Assembly (NCBI GenBank): GCA_021810905.1
Contig: JAJZQH010000001.1
Coordinates: 124,001-188,000, forward strand
Length of the DNA stretch: 64,000 nucleotides
From: a bacterium
GTDB taxonomy: Bacteria > UBA10199 > 2-02-FULL-44-16 > JAAZCA01
Direction: 5' to 3'
Both the position numbers and the translations under genes were made by a program. Positions 37,230 through 45,963 of the stretch are shown one piece after another; within the stretch, counting starts at the first letter, position 1, and every line of letters begins with the position of its first letter. A model generated the notes under the pieces. It was not told the origin of the DNA. It did not search any database and worked only from the letters and a program-made list of their open reading frames with translations.

Positions 37230-38259
37230 TGGCCTTCCCCTTTGAAGAAGTCGTTACCGCTTTTTTTGCAGAAGTAGTTGACGCCTTTGTTCCAGATTTT
37301 GCGACGGAGGCCTTGCCCTTTTTTTTGTCGGCGGACGCGATCGATGTCTTTTTATTCGAGCTTGCCGCCTTTTCGCCCTTGCGCACGGAAGCCAGGGTCT
37401 TCTTCTTTACTTCGTCCCGCTTAACCTGCGCGCGAACTACGGGAACCTCGTCGTCATCATGGCGATCGATACGACGCGCCACTGCAGTGCCGGAGTCGTT
37501 CCGGGCGGGCAGAAAAAATAGGGGATTGCGGGCGGTTTGTCCATCTCGAATCTCAAAATGCAGATGAGGGCCAGTCGCCCTTCCGCTGTGTCCTATATCG
37601 GCGATCACCTGTCCCTGTTTCACGATCTGCCCCTTGCGAACCTTGTTGGAGCTGTTGTGCGCGTACGTTGTAAAAATGTTGTCCTTATGACGGATCAGCA
37701 CGAGATTTCCATAGCCGCGCATGGAGCCGGCATACACGACTTTTCCTGCGGCAGCCGCATAAATAGGAGTCCCGTCCGAGCCGCTCAAATCGACGCCGTC
37801 ATGTCTGCGGCCGTCGCGATAGCCAAAGGGCGAGACGACTCTCCCGCCCACGGGCCATATGAATCTGCCTCTGTATACCTGAATCGGAGGCGTATACTGC
37901 TCGCCACCGCCATTTGCCATTTTTCGCCCGTGCTGTTTGACGCCTTCGTTCGAATTGCTGATGACTTCTCCCTTCCCAACGTCCTCTCCAAAGGGCAGCC
38001 GCTTGAACGCACCTCTCTTCTTGTGCGGAGGTATGTACAGACGAGTGCCTGGTTCAATACCGTCGGGGTTCAGCACGTTGTTGTATTCGGCGAGGCTCTG
38101 CGCGTCTGTCCCGTAGATGCTCGCCACGCGATAGATCGACTCGCCGCTGCGAACCCTGTGATATAAGCCGCGCTTGTCGTAGGAAGTTGCACACCCTGAA
38201 ACGAGTGCAAGCGTAATCGCCACCATTATTATGCGAGAATATCGAAACATATGCGCCAT
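37192..38259 (-). CDS. nlpD: LysM-M23 lipoprotein, NlpD-like murein hydrolase activator
   Basis: The 355 residues have a lipoprotein signal with lipobox LVSGC (Cys23). A LysM domain follows at about 32-78 ([18 protein letters not shown]), then an M23/LytM domain at about 130-250 with HDGVDLSG and [10 protein letters not shown] Lys/Ser/Ala-rich C-terminal tail of about 80 residues ends the protein. The metal ligands His...Asp and HLH look intact, so it may be an active endopeptidase, unlike E. coli NlpD, which only activates amidases. It follows surE-pcm as in E. coli. Confidence 0.9.
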   Translation of the reverse strand: MAHMFRYSRIIMVAITLALVSGCATSYDKRGLYHRVRSGESIYRVASIYGTDAQSLAEYNNVLNPDGIEPGTRLYIPPHKKRGAFKRLPFGEDVGKGEVISNSNEGVKQHGRKMANGGGEQYTPPIQVYRGRFIWPVGGRVVSPFGYRDGRRHDGVDLSGSDGTPIYAAAAGKVVYAGSMRGYGNLVLIRHKDNIFTTYAHNSSNKVRKGQIVKQGQVIADIGHSGRATGPHLHFEIRDGQTARNPLFFLPARNDSGTAVARRIDRHDDDEVPVVRAQVKRDEVKKKTLASVRKGEKAASSNKKTSIASADKKKGKASVAKSGTKASTTSAKKAVTTSSKGKANGTNVQKAHSRR

Positions 38260-38265
38260 TCAGGT

Positions 38266-38366
38266 CTCGTCGTTCGTGAATCGTCGTTCGTCGTTAGTCG
38301 TTAGTCGTTCGAAAACCGTGAATATCACGGCCTGCGAACGACGAAATACGAACGACGAACGACGGT
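38266..38366. repeat. Heptamer palindromic array, CGTTCGT family
   Basis: Left units CGTTCGT, GAATCGT, CGTTCGT, CGTTAGT, CGTTAGT, CGTTCGA and right units GCGAACG, ACGAAAT, ACGAACG, ACGAACG around an AAACCGTGAATATCACGG loop that is itself self-complementary. It fills the pcm-nlpD gap. Confidence 0.9.
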
Positions 38367-38368
38367 CT

Positions 38369-39055
38369 TCATTGCCACCCTTGCGCCCCAACGAGTTTCA
38401 CGAACCTGCAAGCTGTAATGCTGTGCTTGTGGAACTCCTCGCCGGAACGCGAAATTATATCCAGGATCTGAACGTCTTCTCCTCCGACCGGTATGACAAG
38501 CCTCCCGCCGTCAGCAAGCTGCTTCATGAGTTCCTCAGGCACGGACGGTGCACCCGCTGTGACGACGATTCTATCAAATGGCGCCTCTTCTGGCCACCCA
38601 AGAGTTCCGTCGCCGATCCTGAGCTTGATATTCTCGTAGCGCAGACGATAGAGGATCTTCCTTGCACGTATCGAAAGATCCTTGATCCGTTCGATGGTGA
38701 AAACCTCGCGTACGAGTTCCGCCAGTATCGCCGCCTGATAGCCTGAGCCTGTGCCGATCTCCAGCACGCGCTCCGTGCCGCAGAGGGCCAGAGACTCCGT
38801 CATGATGGCGACCATCAAAGGCTGGGAAATGGTCTGCCCCATGCCGATGGGGAGCGGCCGATCGAGATATGCCTGATCCTCCATTCCCTGGCTGACAAAG
38901 GCATGCCGAGGGACTCGCCCCATGGCCTCGATCACGCGGGAGTCGCGGATGCCGCCTGGGATGAGTTGTTCTGAAACCATTCGGCGCCGAGCCACAGCGT
39001 ACGGGTCCGGCGCACCGTTGTTCTTCCTCATCGAATTGTTCCGCCTCTCGTTCAT
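38369..39055 (-). CDS. pcm: Protein-L-isoaspartate O-methyltransferase (cytoplasmic)
   Basis: Repairs isoaspartyl residues in aged proteins with SAM. The 228 residues show the canonical substrate/active loop GMGQTISQPLMVAIMTE, SAM motif VLEIGTGSGYQAA and APFDRIVVTAGAP. It has no signal peptide. It lies between surE and nlpD. A paralogue with a lipoprotein signal lies at 42514. Confidence 0.95.
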   Translation of the reverse strand: MNERRNNSMRKNNGAPDPYAVARRRMVSEQLIPGGIRDSRVIEAMGRVPRHAFVSQGMEDQAYLDRPLPIGMGQTISQPLMVAIMTESLALCGTERVLEIGTGSGYQAAILAELVREVFTIERIKDLSIRARKILYRLRYENIKLRIGDGTLGWPEEAPFDRIVVTAGAPSVPEELMKQLADGGRLVIPVGGEDVQILDIISRSGEEFHKHSITACRFVKLVGAQGWQ

Positions 39056-39074
39056 CCAGGCCTCGTTTGCCCGC

Positions 39075-39884
39075 TCAACTTGTTACCGCGCCACGGAGAC
39101 GCCATCTGGAAAGCCAGTCGAGCGCCGCCTTGTCCGTAAGATTCACGCGTAGCGGGGTGATTGAGACAAAACCCTCGCGAACAGCATTGCAGTCGGAAAA
39201 CGGCACGTCTTCAAATCCGCTTTCGTCCCCACCGATCCAGTAATATTTCCTGCCGCGAGGATCGACCTTCTCGACAATAATACCGCCATAGTTGCGTTTT
39301 CCCTGCGTCGTAAACCGTATCCCTTTAACTTTTTTTAGCGGGACGTCCGGCACGTTGATATTGAGAACAATCTCTCTTGGGAGTCCTTCGCAAAGGGACC
39401 TCTTCACCACGCGCGCGGCGATCGTTGCAGCGGTCGCAAAATGTTTTCCGCCGTTGCCTGCGAGGGAAACGGCGACGGAAGGAATACCCATGATCCCGCC
39501 CTCGAACGCGGCCGAGACAGTGCCGGAATAGTGGACGTCGTCGCCGAGATTTGCGCCGTGATTGATGCCGGAGACTACAATATCGGGCCAGCGTCCGAGG
39601 ATCTCGTGCATGCCAAGCATTATGCAATCAGTGGGAGTTCCGTCCACGGCATAGACATCTCTGGAGATCTGTTCTACGCGCAGCGGGCGATGAAGCGTAA
39701 TTGAATGACTGGCCGCGCTGCGCTGCTGATCGGGAGCCACGACGACGACCCTGCCCAAACCTGCGAGCGCGCGCGAGAGGTGAGTAAGCCCGTCGGCCTG
39801 CACGCCGTCGTCGTTGGAACACAAAATGAGGGGACGTTCCTTGCTCGCCCCCGCTCTCTTTCTTCGCTTATGGGACATGTTCAA
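39075..39884 (-). CDS. surE: 5'/3'-nucleotidase SurE
   Basis: Metal-dependent nucleoside monophosphate phosphatase involved in stress survival. The 269 residues show the metal site LCSNDDGVQADG, APDQQRSAASHSIT, VVSGINHGANLGDDVHYSGTV and a C-terminal DKAALDWL segment. Met3 is an alternative start. It is the first gene of surE-pcm-nlpD-apt. Confidence 0.95.
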   Translation of the reverse strand: MNMSHKRRKRAGASKERPLILCSNDDGVQADGLTHLSRALAGLGRVVVVAPDQQRSAASHSITLHRPLRVEQISRDVYAVDGTPTDCIMLGMHEILGRWPDIVVSGINHGANLGDDVHYSGTVSAAFEGGIMGIPSVAVSLAGNGGKHFATAATIAARVVKRSLCEGLPREIVLNINVPDVPLKKVKGIRFTTQGKRNYGGIIVEKVDPRGRKYYWIGGDESGFEDVPFSDCNAVREGFVSITPLRVNLTDKAALDWLSRWRLRGAVTS

Positions 39885-39972
39885 ATGGTCGGCCGGATGT
39901 GGAAAATCATTAATATTTATAGCTACTTATGACATATTTCGTCGACATGTCAAGGTGAAAAACTCGCTATCG

Positions 39973-40134
39973 CTCAGCATTCAGCCATCAGCACTCGGCC
40001 TTCAGCTTAAATCTTGTGAGATCACAGGATTTAGCTGAGTGCTGACAGCTATATGCTGACGGCTGCCACCTGAATAGTTACCAACCTCGTAATATTGGAG
40101 TCGAATCGCTGATTTTACGATTCACGAATCACGG
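39973..40134. repeat. Heptamer palindromic array, TCAGCAT family, plus an ACGATTC piece
   Basis: Left units TCAGCAT, TCAGCCA, TCAGCAC, TCGGCCT, TCAGCTT and right units AGCTGAG, TGCTGAC, AGCTATA, TGCTGAC, GGCTGCC. A short ACGATTC, ACGAATC, ACGG array follows at 40118-40134. It lies between the divergent starts of surE and purM. The remaining 39885-39972 part is AT-rich and promoter-like. Confidence 0.85.
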
Positions 40135-40187
40135 CTCAGTTCGCTTTGCTTGCATTTTCACGATCGCGTTGCTATGCGCCAGAACCC

Positions 40188-41222
40188 ATGAATGACGCCT
40201 ACAAAAAAGCCGGAGTCGACATCGACGCCGGAAACCGTTTTGTCGAAAATATCAAGCCACTTATCCGAGCCACGCAGCGACGCGGTGTGTTGGGTGACAT
40301 CGGCGGATTCGGCGGTTTCTTTGCGCTGGACGGCGCCGAATACCGCGAGCCCGTGCTCGTGGCGGGAACCGACGGCGTGGGCACAAAGCTCAAGATCGCC
40401 ATCGATCTGGGCGTGCTGGACACGATCGGAATCGATCTCGTAGCGATGTGCGTCAACGACATCGCATGCAGCGGCGCGGAACCCCTCTTCTTCCTCGATT
40501 ATTTCGCAACTGGCAAACTGGAACCCGACGCGCACACCGCTATAGTTGCTGGCATTTCCAAGGCCTGCCAGAAGACGCGTTGCGCGCTCATCGGTGGCGA
40601 GACAGCGGAGATGCCCGACATGTACGCCAAGGGCGACTTCGATCTCGCGGGATTCGCAGTGGGCATCGTGGATCGGGCGAAGATAATCGACGGCAGCGAC
40701 ATCGGCGTCGGCAACGCTATAATTGGGCTCGCGTCATCCGGCTTTCACAGCAACGGCTATTCACTTGTAAGGCGTATAGTGCGTGAGGCTGGACTGGACC
40801 TTGCGAAGAAGTACGACGGCATGGAACGGCCGCTTGGTGAAGTGCTCCTGACGCCCACAAAGCTCTACAGCACGCTGATCGGCCAGCTCGGGCGAGTCTT
40901 CCATCTCAAGGGGATCGCGCACATCACGGGCGGAGGCTTCTGGGACAATATCCCCCGCATCCTCCCGAACGGAGTTCAGGCGGTGATCTCAGGCCACAGC
41001 TGGACGATGCCTCAGCTCTTCAGGTTTTTCCAGCGCCAGGGTCAGGTCAGCGACGAGGAATTGCTGAGAGTATTCAATTGCGGCGTCGGCATGGTGCTTG
41101 TAGTACCCTCGGAAGAAGCTCAGGAGATCGTATCTGCTATAGCGGCGCAGGGAGACGAAGCCTGGGTCATAGGTGCAACCAGGCTGCGCCCCAAGAACGG
41201 CCCCGCTATCGTAATCGAATAA
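40188..41222 (+). CDS. purM: Phosphoribosylformylglycinamidine cyclo-ligase
   Basis: Closes the imidazole ring to give AIR in purine synthesis. The start at 40188 gives MNDAYKKAGVDIDAGNRFVE, the usual PurM opening; no clear ribosome site is visible. Motifs seen are VAGTDGVGTKLKIA, VNDIACSGAEPLFFLDY, GGETAEMPDMY and HITGGGFWDNIPR. The protein has 344 residues, a normal length. It is followed after 3 bp by purN. Confidence 0.96.
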   Translation: MNDAYKKAGVDIDAGNRFVENIKPLIRATQRRGVLGDIGGFGGFFALDGAEYREPVLVAGTDGVGTKLKIAIDLGVLDTIGIDLVAMCVNDIACSGAEPLFFLDYFATGKLEPDAHTAIVAGISKACQKTRCALIGGETAEMPDMYAKGDFDLAGFAVGIVDRAKIIDGSDIGVGNAIIGLASSGFHSNGYSLVRRIVREAGLDLAKKYDGMERPLGEVLLTPTKLYSTLIGQLGRVFHLKGIAHITGGGFWDNIPRILPNGVQAVISGHSWTMPQLFRFFQRQGQVSDEELLRVFNCGVGMVLVVPSEEAQEIVSAIAAQGDEAWVIGATRLRPKNGPAIVIE

Positions 41223-41225
41223 GAT

Positions 41226-41873
41226 ATGAAACAAGTCGGCAAGATTAACATCGGAGTTCTGGCCTCCGGCTCTGGGACGAATCTGCAGGCGATCATCGAT
41301 GCCGCGGAAGCGGGCCGCATCGACGCGGAAGTCCGCGTCGTCATAAGCGACGTTGCTAAGGCTTATGCGCTCGCACGCGCCAGAAAGGCTGGCATCCCCG
41401 CCGTATTCGTCGAGAGAAATATGTTCTCCTCGCGCCGGGAATTCGAAGGAGCAATCACCGCCGTGCTCAACGAACATGGCGTGGAGCTGGTATGTCTTGC
41501 CGGCTTTATGAGGATAATTGGCAAGGCTCTTCTCGATGCATTTCCGAATCGCATCATCAACATACATCCCGCACTTCTGCCGTCTTTTCCAGGCCTTCAT
41601 GCCCAGAAGCAGGCGCTGGAACACGGGGTAAAAATCGCCGGATGCACGGTGCACGTGGTCGATGTGGAGACGGATCATGGGCCTATCATCAGCCAGGCGG
41701 CGGTCGAGGTGAAAGAAGGCGACACGCCCGATACTCTCGCGGACCGCATTCTCCGCGAGGAACATAGAATATACCCTGAGGCCATCCAGCTCTTTGCCCA
41801 TGGCAGACTGAGGATCGAAGGAAGGCGGGTGTACATCACGAATCACGAATCACGAAATGGGGGATTCGAATGA
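41226..41873 (+). CDS. purN: Phosphoribosylglycinamide formyltransferase
   Basis: Transfers formyl from 10-formyl-THF to GAR. The 215 residues show VLASGSGTNLQAIIDA, LAGFMRIIG, the catalytic stretch INIHPALLPSFPG and VVDVETDHGPIISQ. The last 10 codons (from about residue 205, ITNHESRN) are encoded by three exact copies of the heptamer TCACGAA, so the C-terminal tail is repeat-derived. The stop overlaps the next start as ATGA. FolD at 50.4 kb supplies the folate cofactor. Confidence 0.95.
   Translation: MKQVGKINIGVLASGSGTNLQAIIDAAEAGRIDAEVRVVISDVAKAYALARARKAGIPAVFVERNMFSSRREFEGAITAVLNEHGVELVCLAGFMRIIGKALLDAFPNRIINIHPALLPSFPGLHAQKQALEHGVKIAGCTVHVVDVETDHGPIISQAAVEVKEGDTPDTLADRILREEHRIYPEAIQLFAHGRLRIEGRRVYITNHESRNGGFE
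41836..41856. repeat. Heptamer array inside the purN reading frame
   Basis: Three perfect TCACGAA units in coding sequence, directly upstream of the GGGGG ribosome site of the next gene. Confidence 0.85.
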
Positions 41874-42448
41874 AAAAATTGATTGTACTTACGGCGGCGA
41901 TCGCAGCCCTTCTGCTCTGCCATGAGGCAAGAGCGACAACAGCCGGAGGCAATTATTCAGTGGGCCTGGGCCCGGTCGGCAACATATTCGTCATCGATTC
42001 AAATCCTGAACTGAGCCCTGGCGTGGGAGGGTATTTATATTTCGACTATAGATGGTCGCCTCAGTTCTCCACTCAATTCGGGGTGATCGTCACGACCGAA
42101 GACGGCCAGGGCATTTCTGCCGGCGACAACGGCATTGAATTTCTGGGGATACCGACCTTTGATCTCAAATTTTACGTACTCTCCGAACCGTCGCGCTGGG
42201 ATCCTTACGGGCTCATCGGCATAGGCGTATATGCCGTGACTGAAGGAAGTAACAGCAACGGTACTCTCGCTGTGGGAATCGGTGCCGATCTGGGATTAGG
42301 TACGGATTTCTACATCTCCGAACGTTTTTCAGTGGGACTTGCGGCCGTATTCCGCTCCATAGGGCTCATCGATTCTACGAGCGGCCCTAACAACGGAACT
42401 GCCCTCTTCCCGTTCACAATGATGGGTAACGTAGCTTATCATTTTTAA
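41870..42448 (+). CDS. Small outer-membrane beta-barrel protein
   Basis: The 192-residue protein has a signal peptide (residues 1-22, cleavage near ARAT). Eight or so amphipathic strands follow, rich in Gly and aromatics (YSVGLGPVGNIFVI, GYLYFDYRW, FDLKFYVLS, GTDFYISERFSVGLAAVF). It ends in a C-terminal Phe (VAYHF), the classic BAM recognition end. It is probably an eight-stranded OmpA/OmpW-like barrel. Function unknown. It is translationally coupled to purN. Confidence 0.8.
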   Translation: MKKLIVLTAAIAALLLCHEARATTAGGNYSVGLGPVGNIFVIDSNPELSPGVGGYLYFDYRWSPQFSTQFGVIVTTEDGQGISAGDNGIEFLGIPTFDLKFYVLSEPSRWDPYGLIGIGVYAVTEGSNSNGTLAVGIGADLGLGTDFYISERFSVGLAAVFRSIGLIDSTSGPNNGTALFPFTMMGNVAYHF

Positions 42449-42478
42449 ATCGTGAATCGTGATTCGTGAATCGTAAAA
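42449..42478. repeat. Heptamer array, CGTGAAT family
   Basis: Units CGTGAAT, CGTGATT, CGTGAAT, CGTAAAA begin 2 bp after the TAA of the outer-membrane protein gene. It is the inverse of the ACGATTC words. Confidence 0.85.
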
Positions 42479-42513
42479 ACAGAGAATATCTTTAACGACG
42501 GGATACGGTAATC

Positions 42514-43251
42514 ATGATGGTATCGAAAACGATCAGAAATCTCGCGTTGTTCGCGATAATGGCGCTGGGAGCGGTGGCGCTGATTTCGGCATGCTCGCAA
42601 AAACCGAAGGGTTTTGAAGATCAGCGCGCTGAGATGGTTCGCTTGCAGCTTAAGCAGCGTGGCATAACAGATCCCGCGATACTCAAAGCATTTATGACCG
42701 TGCCTAGAGAAGAGTACGTACTCCCGAATTTCAGGAATAATTCCTACGACGACGTCGAGGCGCCGATAGGCCACGGCCAATCGCTCGATCGCCCGTACGA
42801 AAACGCATTCATGATCCGCGCGCTGGCGCTCACGCCTCATGACCGAGTGCTTGAGGTGGGCACGGGCTCCGGCTATCTGGCCTCGCTCATGTCGCGCATT
42901 GCAAAGGACGTCTACTCCATCGAGATCGAACATCCGCTGGCTCAGGAATCTGCCGAGCGCGTGAGACGGCTGGGATACGACAACGTGCACATAAAAGAAG
43001 GTGACGGGTTCATCGGGTGGCCTGAAAATGCGCCTTTTGACGCGATAGTAATGACTGCAAGTCCATCGGAAGTACCGAAACCTCTAGCCCAACAACTGGC
43101 TGAAGGCGGCAGGATACTGCTGCCGCTGGGCGGGACGAAGAAATTTCAGGAACTCGTGCTCTATGAAAAGAAGGACGGCGTGCTCCTGGGACCCAAAATG
43201 CTTGCGCCCACTGAATTCGTGCCGATGAAGGGAAAGATACTGGAACAATAA
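42514..43251 (+). CDS. Lipoprotein-type protein-L-isoaspartate methyltransferase homologue
   Basis: The 245-residue second isoaspartyl methyltransferase has an N-terminal lipoprotein signal: a hydrophobic stretch ending ALISAC with lipidated Cys27. The catalytic domain keeps the SAM motif VLEVGTGSGYLASL and APFDAIVMTASPSEVP. The substrate loop, however, reads GHGQSLDRPY where PIMTs have GxGQTISQP. Thr-Ile-Ser is replaced by Ser-Leu-Asp. Export would place it where SAM is not known to be available, so either it works on secreted or nascent proteins by another mechanism, or it has changed function. Confidence 0.85.
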   Translation: MMVSKTIRNLALFAIMALGAVALISACSQKPKGFEDQRAEMVRLQLKQRGITDPAILKAFMTVPREEYVLPNFRNNSYDDVEAPIGHGQSLDRPYENAFMIRALALTPHDRVLEVGTGSGYLASLMSRIAKDVYSIEIEHPLAQESAERVRRLGYDNVHIKEGDGFIGWPENAPFDAIVMTASPSEVPKPLAQQLAEGGRILLPLGGTKKFQELVLYEKKDGVLLGPKMLAPTEFVPMKGKILEQ

Positions 43252-43252
43252 T

Positions 43253-43348
43253 CAGAATCCAGAAGTCAGAATCCAGAAGTCAGAAGAAAAGTCCAACCAG
43301 TTTATACTCACGTTATTCTGTATTCTGACTTCTGAATTCTGTATTCTG
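43253..43348. repeat. Heptamer palindromic array, CAGAAT family
   Basis: Left units CAGAATC, CAGAAGT, CAGAATC, CAGAAGT, CAGAAGA and right units TATTCTG, TATTCTG, ACTTCTG, AATTCTG, TATTCTG. It begins 1 bp after the methyltransferase stop and fills the gap to the convergent flhB end. Third copy of the family seen at 5824 and 6880, with a different loop. Confidence 0.9.
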
Positions 43349-43362
43349 AATTATAGTTACGA

Positions 43363-44427
43363 TTATTCCTCTTTCTCGCGTTTCAGCTTGTAGACGAACA
43401 CCAGAATTTCGGCGATTGCTGCGTATAGTTCCTCCGGTATCTCGTCTCCGATATCGAGCTCGATGAGAGTCCATGCAAGCGGAGGATTCTGCACGATCGA
43501 GACGCCGGTCTCTTCGGCAAACTCGCGGATCTGCTGCGCGAAGAGGCGCTGCCCCTTCGCCATTATTTGAGGCGCCACCATCTCCTTCTCATCGTATTTA
43601 ATGGCGATCGCCAGTTCGGTGGGGTTCGTTATTACCGCATCGGAAGATTTTACCGCCTGTTTCACGTCTCCCATCGCCAATTCCTGGTGAAGGTGCCTGC
43701 GCATGCTCTTGATCAGCGGGTCGCCCTCGTCCTGTTTGTATTCTCGTTTGACCTCGTCCTTGGACATGCGCATCTGTTTTTTATAGTTCCATCGCTGCAC
43801 CGCGAAATCGATGAGGGCGATCGCGATAAACACAACGAACACCTTCATCAAAAAAGATACGACCATCTTGACCGCGATCGCCGTGGACTGATCCGGCGTG
43901 GCGCTCACGGTGAGCACCACCTCGCGCAGGCTGTCGGCGATCACCAGATAAGCGAGCAGGAATATCAACGAGATTTTTGCGATGTTCTTGAGCAGTTCGA
44001 TAAACTGCGTCAGCTTGAACATGTTTTTGAAATTTTCTATCGCGTTGAGCCGCTTCGCTTCCGGTTTGACGGGATCTGCGGAGAAAACAGGACCGATCTG
44101 CAGAAAGGCTACGGCAAATGCGACAACGGAAATGGCGAAAAGAAACGGAGCAGCGATTTTCACGTAGGCCATGAAGTTTCGCTGCACGTCCATCAGCATA
44201 GCTTCAACGGTCAAATCCTTCCGCGATACGAGATCAAAACTGCCCTGCATGAGCGCGCGAAACTGATCGCCCATGTAACCGCGCATGAACGCGAGGATCG
44301 CAAAGGCGCCTATGAGGATGACTATAGTATTGAGATCGCGCGAACGCGCCACCTGCCCTTTTTTGCGCGCATCACGCAGGCGTTTGGGCGTAGCGTCTTC
44401 GGTTTTTTCCTGGCTGCTCTCGGCCAT
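43363..44427 (-). CDS. FlhB/SctU-family type III export switch protein
   Basis: The 354-residue inner-membrane component of flagellar or type III secretion export gates. The N-terminus EKTEDATPKRLRDARKKGQV is typical. Four membrane segments follow (about 32-50, 88-110, 143-165, 183-205), then the cytoplasmic autocleavage domain. The cleavage motif reads NPTE instead of NPTH (TNPTELAIAIKYD). Cleavage after Asn can still occur in principle, but the histidine is missing. No other flagellar or secretion gene is in the window, so it is an isolated copy and the system it serves cannot be decided here. Confidence 0.9.
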   Translation of the reverse strand: MAESSQEKTEDATPKRLRDARKKGQVARSRDLNTIVILIGAFAILAFMRGYMGDQFRALMQGSFDLVSRKDLTVEAMLMDVQRNFMAYVKIAAPFLFAISVVAFAVAFLQIGPVFSADPVKPEAKRLNAIENFKNMFKLTQFIELLKNIAKISLIFLLAYLVIADSLREVVLTVSATPDQSTAIAVKMVVSFLMKVFVVFIAIALIDFAVQRWNYKKQMRMSKDEVKREYKQDEGDPLIKSMRRHLHQELAMGDVKQAVKSSDAVITNPTELAIAIKYDEKEMVAPQIMAKGQRLFAQQIREFAEETGVSIVQNPPLAWTLIELDIGDEIPEELYAAIAEILVFVYKLKREKEE

Positions 44428-44439
44428 GAATCATCCCCT

Positions 44440-44475
44440 GTGATTCGTGAATCGTAATCCGAACGACTTTACGAT
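44440..44475. repeat. Heptamer array, GTGATTC family
   Basis: Units GTGATTC, GTGAATC, GTAATCC, GAACGAC fill the gap between scoB and flhB. The scoB stop (TCG TAA, minus strand) lies inside. Confidence 0.8.
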
Positions 44476-45143
44476 CGTCTATACTGCTTCACGCCATCCA
44501 CGATGAGTTTTGGCTCCGTTACTGCCTGTACTTCATCCGCCGTCCATCCCGGAGCTGCTTCGCGAAGCACCAGACCCGCAGGAGTCACGTCGATGACCGC
44601 GACGTCGGTAACGATCATCGAGACGCATCGCTTTCCGGTCAGCGGATATGCGCATTGTTTTACAATGCGCGCCTCTCCATCCTTCGTAGTGTGCTTCATC
44701 AGCACAATTACCTTGCGGGCGCCGACGGCCAGATCGAGCGCGCCGCCGTAGCTGCCGACCTTTCGCTGAGGCAGCTTCCAGTTGGCGAGATCGCCCTTCT
44801 CCGATACCTGGAATCCGCCGAGCACTGTTACATCGAGGTGCCCGCCCCTGATCATATCGAATGATACTGCGCTGTCGAAGAAGGACGCGCCTGGAATCGC
44901 TGTGATATCTTCATCTCCGGCGTTCGACAGATCCGGATCGACCTCGGCGCCCTCCGCATGCGGACCGCAACCCAGGATGCCGTTCTCCGCCTGGAAGATC
45001 ACCATGCGGCCCTTTGGTATGTGCGTCGAAACGAGCATCGGCATGCCGATGCCGAGATTGACGTAGAAGCCATCTTTAAGTTCCAGACCAACGCGCGCAG
45101 CCATCTCCCCTTCGGACATCCTGGGTTTTTCCATGGAATTCAT
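44469..45143 (-). CDS. scoB: 3-oxoacid CoA-transferase subunit B
   Basis: Transfers CoA between succinyl-CoA or acetyl-CoA and acetoacetate-like acids with subunit A. The 224 residues show LGIGMPMLV and the catalytic glutamate in FQAENGILGCGP. GGHLDVTVLGGFQV follows. The start overlaps the subunit A stop as ATGA. It could link to the thiolase at 13979 in ketone-body or butanoate use. Confidence 0.94.
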   Translation of the reverse strand: MNSMEKPRMSEGEMAARVGLELKDGFYVNLGIGMPMLVSTHIPKGRMVIFQAENGILGCGPHAEGAEVDPDLSNAGDEDITAIPGASFFDSAVSFDMIRGGHLDVTVLGGFQVSEKGDLANWKLPQRKVGSYGGALDLAVGARKVIVLMKHTTKDGEARIVKQCAYPLTGKRCVSMIVTDVAVIDVTPAGLVLREAAPGWTADEVQAVTEPKLIVDGVKQYRRS

Positions 45144-45835
45144 CTCGCACCTCGCCTTGGAATTTCCACGATGCGATGGACGTAGATGCAGGGGGTCATC
45201 ACGTTGTCCGGATCTATGCTGCCTGCATCGACTATCTTTTCCGCCTCGACGATCGTCGTCGTTGCGGCTGTGGCCATGATCGGATTGAAGTTGCGCGCAG
45301 TCTTGCGATACATGAGATTGCCGAACCTGTCGGCCTTGTGCGCCTTGATCAAGGCGAAGTCGGCCTTGAGAGGATATTCAAGCAGCATCTCCCGCCCGTC
45401 TATCACCCTCACTTCTTTGCCTTCGGCCGCCACAGTACCCGCGCCCACCGGGGTATAAAAGGCGCCGATTCCTGAGCCGCCGGCTCGTATACGTTCGACG
45501 AGCGTTCCCTGCGGCACGAGTTCGAGTTCGGTCTTGCCCTCCATCACCTTCGCCTCGAGAGCGCTTACCATCTTGGGAGAGCCGAATACCGCAAAGCACG
45601 TGACTACCTTGCGCACGTGTCCGGCCTCTATGAGGATGTTGACGTCGTTCGGATTCGTACGGCTCCCGGCGGAATCGTTGCGTATGATCGTGAGATCTTT
45701 GAGGTTTCGCTCCCGCAGCGCAAGGAGAAGACCGGAGGGAGTGCCCCTCCCCAGAAAGCCGCCGACCATTATCGTGGCGCCGTCTTTAATATCCGCCAGG
45801 GCGTCCGCGGCGGCGGGAAAAATTTTATTTTTCAT
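45140..45835 (-). CDS. scoA: 3-oxoacid CoA-transferase subunit A
   Basis: Partner of the B subunit. The 231 residues show the family glycine signature GATIMVGGFLGRGTPSGLL near residues 18-36, and FYTPVGAGTVAAEGKEVR and KADRFGNLMYRKTARNFN further on. Length is normal. It forms a two-gene unit with scoB on the minus strand. Confidence 0.94.
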   Translation of the reverse strand: MKNKIFPAAADALADIKDGATIMVGGFLGRGTPSGLLLALRERNLKDLTIIRNDSAGSRTNPNDVNILIEAGHVRKVVTCFAVFGSPKMVSALEAKVMEGKTELELVPQGTLVERIRAGGSGIGAFYTPVGAGTVAAEGKEVRVIDGREMLLEYPLKADFALIKAHKADRFGNLMYRKTARNFNPIMATAATTTIVEAEKIVDAGSIDPDNVMTPCIYVHRIVEIPRRGAR

Positions 45836-45963
45836 GGAATGACTAGTTATGTCATCAACAGATCATTGTCAATTTTGGCGAAGAGCGTGTTCTGCCTTGA
45901 CGGCTATCTGCGACGTTGATAAAAGTTTGCAACTTCAATCAACAACTCGAAAGGGGAGTAACT

